From Oscillospiraceae bacterium (GTDB lineage: Bacteria > Bacillota > Clostridia > Oscillospirales > CAG-272), in contig SVTB01000003.1 of NCBI GenBank assembly GCA_015064015.1, positions 1 to 43,229 of the forward strand: a stretch of DNA of 43,229 nt. Direction: 5' to 3'. Shown piece by piece: positions 40,408 through 43,229 of this stretch. The notes beneath the pieces were generated by a model. It was given only the letters and a program-made list of their open reading frames with translations, did no database searches and had not been told where the DNA came from. The number at the start of each line of letters is the position of its first letter. The stretch's first letter is position 1. Made by a program: the position numbers and the translations under genes.

Positions 40408-42468
40408 ATGAAACACATCCGCCTCCTATCCATCCTCGCCCTGTGCCTCTTTGCCTGCCTTTTGATTGCCTGCAACAGCGGCGGTACCGAGGATTCCACA
40501 ACTCCCTCCGAGACCGATCCTTCGGCGGTGACCGACGTGCCCACAGAACCGCCCGCCGAGACCGAAAGTGAAGCGGTGACCCATGCCGATGACTACCACA
40601 CACATTCCGGCCCCGGATATCAGTGCGGTTGCGGTGCGTGGGTAACCGAACGCGAGACCCTTCCCCCCGGCGAGGAGGAGATCACCATGGGACGACAAGC
40701 TACCATTCCCGTCATCGTAGACGGCAAGACGGATTATACCGTAATAGCTTCTGCGGTATTGCAGGAGCAGAACACCGAAGATCTTACCTACCTTTTCTCG
40801 GTCATGGACGCAAAATACGGTGCCCACCCCGAGGTTGGCACAGAGGGAACAAAGACCATCAGCCTTGTTCTGAATAATGCCATGGACGCTTTGGATTATC
40901 AGGTGAGAGTCATTGGGGACACCAAGATGATCGAGCTGTTTGCCGGCAGTCCCGAGGCCATGTCCCGCGCCATTCGCTATTTCGTGACCCAATACTGCGG
41001 CTACTCCGACGGCGATCTTTTGGTTCCCGTGGAGAATTACACCTACACCTACGCCGAGGCTCAGATCGACAACAGCCACTTCCTCTCCTATGAGGGCGGC
41101 GACAAGACGGTGCTGGCACCCTCGGATAAGGACGGCACTCTCATGACGCCCGCTTGGCTGGATACCGCTGTCATGGTAGAGCTTCGCATCGACATGGCCT
41201 CTATCGGCGGTGCTTTTAAGGATTCCTACGATCTCATTGATTTCTACGCCGCCACTGGTGTCAATGTCCTGTGGCTGTCTCCCATATACGAGCGAGGCGC
41301 GGGTGGTAACGGATACGGCAATATCGGTCTCCACCGCATCGAGCCTGCGCTTACGGGTACCACCGATCAAGCAGAGGGCTGGAACGAGCTGAAAAAGTTT
41401 GTGGATTATGCCCACTCCAAGGGTGTGTATATCCTGTTGGATATCATTTCTTGGGGTACGATGTACGCTTCTCCCTTGCTTGAAGAGCATCCCGAGTGGT
41501 ATGACGGCGAGGCTTGGGGCAACGCCGCCTTCAACTGGAAAAATGAGGAATTTCGCGAATGGTTCATATCCAATGCAGTGGAAAATCTCAAAAAGACGGG
41601 CGCTGACGGCTACCGCTGTGACTGTGAGCCCTTTACCGCGGGTTACGAGGTCTTTGAGGCTATCCGCACCCGTTGCAACGACCAAGGCCTTTATCCCGTG
41701 ATCATGGCCGAGGCCGAAGCCGACAGAAAGAATGTCTTTGATATGGAGCAGGACGGGGTGATCGACATGGATCGAGGCACTCTGTATCAGCACCCCGTCA
41801 ATTTCTTTGTGGATGGACACTTGAGCATAGTTTCAGATACCCTGCGCGGCAAAGGCGTATTCAAGCGTGGCGCTTTTCGCTATTATACCAACTGCATTAC
41901 CAACCATGACTACCAGGAGAGAAACGTCAACGGCAACCGTTTGAAGATTGGCTATGCTGCTATCTATGCCCCTTATATTCCCCTGTGGTACATGGGTGAC
42001 GAGTTCGGTGTGACCATGCCCTATCGCGCGGTGCTGTACGATATCGCCGTGGACTACGGTTCCGTGGGAAGCAACGCCGAGCAGACCTACTTCTACGAGG
42101 ATGTGAAGCAAATGATTGCCATACGTCGCACCTATCCTGAAATCTTTGAATACTACCCCTTGTCCCACAAGCAGACAAACATCTGCGAGGTGGCGGTAGA
42201 CGGTCTTACCTCTCTCGAAAACTACGCTCGCTACGCTGACAACAAAATGGTTATCGTGCTGGCCAACAACGAGGAGGGAAACAATGGTGTTTGTACCGTC
42301 AAGATCCCCTTCGAGGACGGCTTTGCCACGGCCTACAAGAATTATAAGGTTACCGATCTTTTGACGGGGCGCGTTATTGCGATGGGTCATGCTGACCGTG
42401 TGGACGATTTCTCTGCTGTTGTACCGTATCAGTACTGTGGTGTGTACCTTGTGGAAGGAATTGAATAA
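40408..42468 (+). CDS. Alpha-amylase-like (GH13-related) lipoprotein
   Basis: The 686 aa protein has a lipoprotein signal (LLIAC, Cys near 22), a Pro/Thr/Glu linker, a small Cys-rich stretch (GPGYQCGCGAWV, about 71-82) and an N-terminal alpha/beta domain (about 100-210) like the accessory domain before several glycosidase barrels. The barrel keeps the GH13 triad: nucleophile D405 in DGYRCDCEP, acid/base E435 in MAEAEAD, and D501 in NHDYQERN. The GH13 region I motif (DxxxNH) is altered to LDIISWGT. It should hydrolyse or transfer alpha-glucan-type substrates at the cell surface; specificity cannot be read. SD AAAGGAG. Confidence 0.82.
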   Translation: MKHIRLLSILALCLFACLLIACNSGGTEDSTTPSETDPSAVTDVPTEPPAETESEAVTHADDYHTHSGPGYQCGCGAWVTERETLPPGEEEITMGRQATIPVIVDGKTDYTVIASAVLQEQNTEDLTYLFSVMDAKYGAHPEVGTEGTKTISLVLNNAMDALDYQVRVIGDTKMIELFAGSPEAMSRAIRYFVTQYCGYSDGDLLVPVENYTYTYAEAQIDNSHFLSYEGGDKTVLAPSDKDGTLMTPAWLDTAVMVELRIDMASIGGAFKDSYDLIDFYAATGVNVLWLSPIYERGAGGNGYGNIGLHRIEPALTGTTDQAEGWNELKKFVDYAHSKGVYILLDIISWGTMYASPLLEEHPEWYDGEAWGNAAFNWKNEEFREWFISNAVENLKKTGADGYRCDCEPFTAGYEVFEAIRTRCNDQGLYPVIMAEAEADRKNVFDMEQDGVIDMDRGTLYQHPVNFFVDGHLSIVSDTLRGKGVFKRGAFRYYTNCITNHDYQERNVNGNRLKIGYAAIYAPYIPLWYMGDEFGVTMPYRAVLYDIAVDYGSVGSNAEQTYFYEDVKQMIAIRRTYPEIFEYYPLSHKQTNICEVAVDGLTSLENYARYADNKMVIVLANNEEGNNGVCTVKIPFEDGFATAYKNYKVTDLLTGRVIAMGHADRVDDFSAVVPYQYCGVYLVEGIE

Positions 42469-42612
42469 AAAAGTCAGTTGTTAACCGTCTGTTCACACGC
42501 GGTTTTCAATGAACACAAAAATATAGGATATAATACCCATAACTGCATATATCCAATGCAGAATCTTAAACAAAGTCAACAAAAATCTCAAATACAAAGG
42601 AGACTTACAACC
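42469..42612 (+). promoter_or_regulatory. Leader region of the oxidoreductase gene
   Basis: This 144 bp gap holds a weak AACCG/CGGTT hairpin near the end of the preceding gene, TATAAT at about 42529-42535 without a good -35 box, and an A-rich stretch before the AAAGGAG site. I see no gene in it. Confidence 0.3.
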
Positions 42613-43229
42613 ATGGCTGAAAAAATGGATGCTTTGCTGGACTACTCCGGTTCCAAGGATACGAACGTAGTAGATGCCAACAGAAAAATGAGAGTCGGTA
42701 TCATCGGTTGCGGCTGGATTGCAGACGCACACATTGATTCCTACAAGCGTATGCCCGACGTAGAGATCGTGGCAGGCTCCGACCTGATCCCCGGTAAGGC
42801 CGCCGAGTTCTTCAAGAGACACGGCGTGGAAGGTGTCAAGACCGACTATGCCTCCCACAAGGAAATGCTGGATGACGAGTCTCTGCAGCTCGATGCCGTT
42901 TCCATTTGTACTTATAACCGTCAGCACGCCGCTCCCACCATCTACGCTCTGCAGAAGGGTGTTCACGTTCTCCTTGAGAAGCCCTTCACCGTTACTCTGG
43001 ACGAGGCCATCGAGGTCATGAAGGCCGAGAAGGAAAGCGGCAAGGTGCTGTCCATTGGCTTCCAGCCCAGACTGGATCCCAATATGCAGATGATCAAGAA
43101 GATCGTGGAGTCCGGCGAGCTGGGTAAGATCTACTACATCCAGACCGGCGGCGGCCGCCGTCGCGGTATCCCCACCCCCTTCAAGGAGGTCACCTTCATC
43201 CGTGACGAGACCGCAGGTCTCGGCGCGCT
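42613..43229 (+). CDS. Gfo/Idh/MocA-family oxidoreductase (partial, runs off the window)
   Basis: The first 205 residues are present. After an unusual 25-residue N-terminal extension (AEKMDALLDYSGSKDTNV), a Rossmann domain starts VGIIGCGWIADAHI (GxGxxG-like), followed by LEKPFTVTLDEA with the EKP motif of the family. Members use NAD(P) to oxidise sugars or inositols. The start follows AAAGGAG 13 nt upstream. The C-terminal domain and any further operon genes lie beyond the window. Confidence 0.9.
   Translation, partial: MAEKMDALLDYSGSKDTNVVDANRKMRVGIIGCGWIADAHIDSYKRMPDVEIVAGSDLIPGKAAEFFKRHGVEGVKTDYASHKEMLDDESLQLDAVSICTYNRQHAAPTIYALQKGVHVLLEKPFTVTLDEAIEVMKAEKESGKVLSIGFQPRLDPNMQMIKKIVESGELGKIYYIQTGGGRRRGIPTPFKEVTFIRDETAGLGA

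Noticed and set aside
40426-41820. 464-codon minus-strand frame across the GH13-like gene
   Set aside because: Antisense shadow; no start context and no recognisable domain.

Overview
The window looks like a chromosomal segment from a Gram-positive anaerobe of the Bacillota, most likely an uncultured gut-type Clostridia. This is inferred from near-consensus TTGACA/TATAAT promoters with 17 bp spacing, strong AGGAGG ribosome sites, a T-box leader, a SigI/RsgI pair, the ylxM-ffh-rpsP-khpA block, ferredoxin-dependent ketoacid oxidation (iorAB) and many secreted lipoproteins with Pro-Thr-Glu linkers. I see no phage, IS element, transposase gene, rRNA or CRISPR array.

Layout. 1-1.8 kb: tRNA-Gln(CUG) and cca on the minus strand; the cca leader carries a 201 bp inverted-repeat element. 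1.8-7.7 kb: iorA-iorB and a D-amino-acid aminotransferase, then a GH123/DUF4091-like lipoprotein. 7.8-11.5 kb (minus): a heterodimeric ABC exporter. 11.7-14 kb: an uncharacterised protein and a HisJ-type PHP phosphatase. 14.1-16.1 kb (minus): sigI-rsgI. 16.2-21.6 kb (minus): trkA-trkH-PHP protein, then an orphan solute-binding lipoprotein. 21.7-23.1 kb (minus): a MATE exporter. 23.3-25.7 kb: ylxM-ffh-rpsP-khpA. 25.8-27.9 kb: a T-box (apparent Tyr specifier) controlling an SSS-family transporter. 27.9-30.7 kb (minus): a lipoprotein and a membrane protein of unknown function. 31-37.2 kb: argC-argJ-argB-(WG-repeat lipoprotein)-argD behind tandem ARG boxes. 37.2-38.1 kb (minus): aldose epimerase-like. 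38.3-43.2 kb: a DUF6442/XRE pair with twin operators, a sugar isomerase-like protein, a small membrane protein, a GH13-like lipoprotein, and a Gfo/Idh/MocA oxidoreductase cut by the window end.

The genes fall into four themes: arginine synthesis, aromatic amino acid handling (transaminase, indolepyruvate oxidoreductase, possible tyrosine importer), cell-surface carbohydrate degradation, and ion/drug transport.

The most unusual signal is a dispersed family of hairpin repeats. Eight related units sit at five intergenic places (1447-1647, 32065-32270, 33500-33684, 34565-34648, 39887-39957). Each has a hairpin of 9 to 17 bp whose arms differ from copy to copy yet remain complementary, plus shared flanks. 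Three places carry two units pointing outward from an AT-rich centre. Two of these fill the gaps inside the arg operon.
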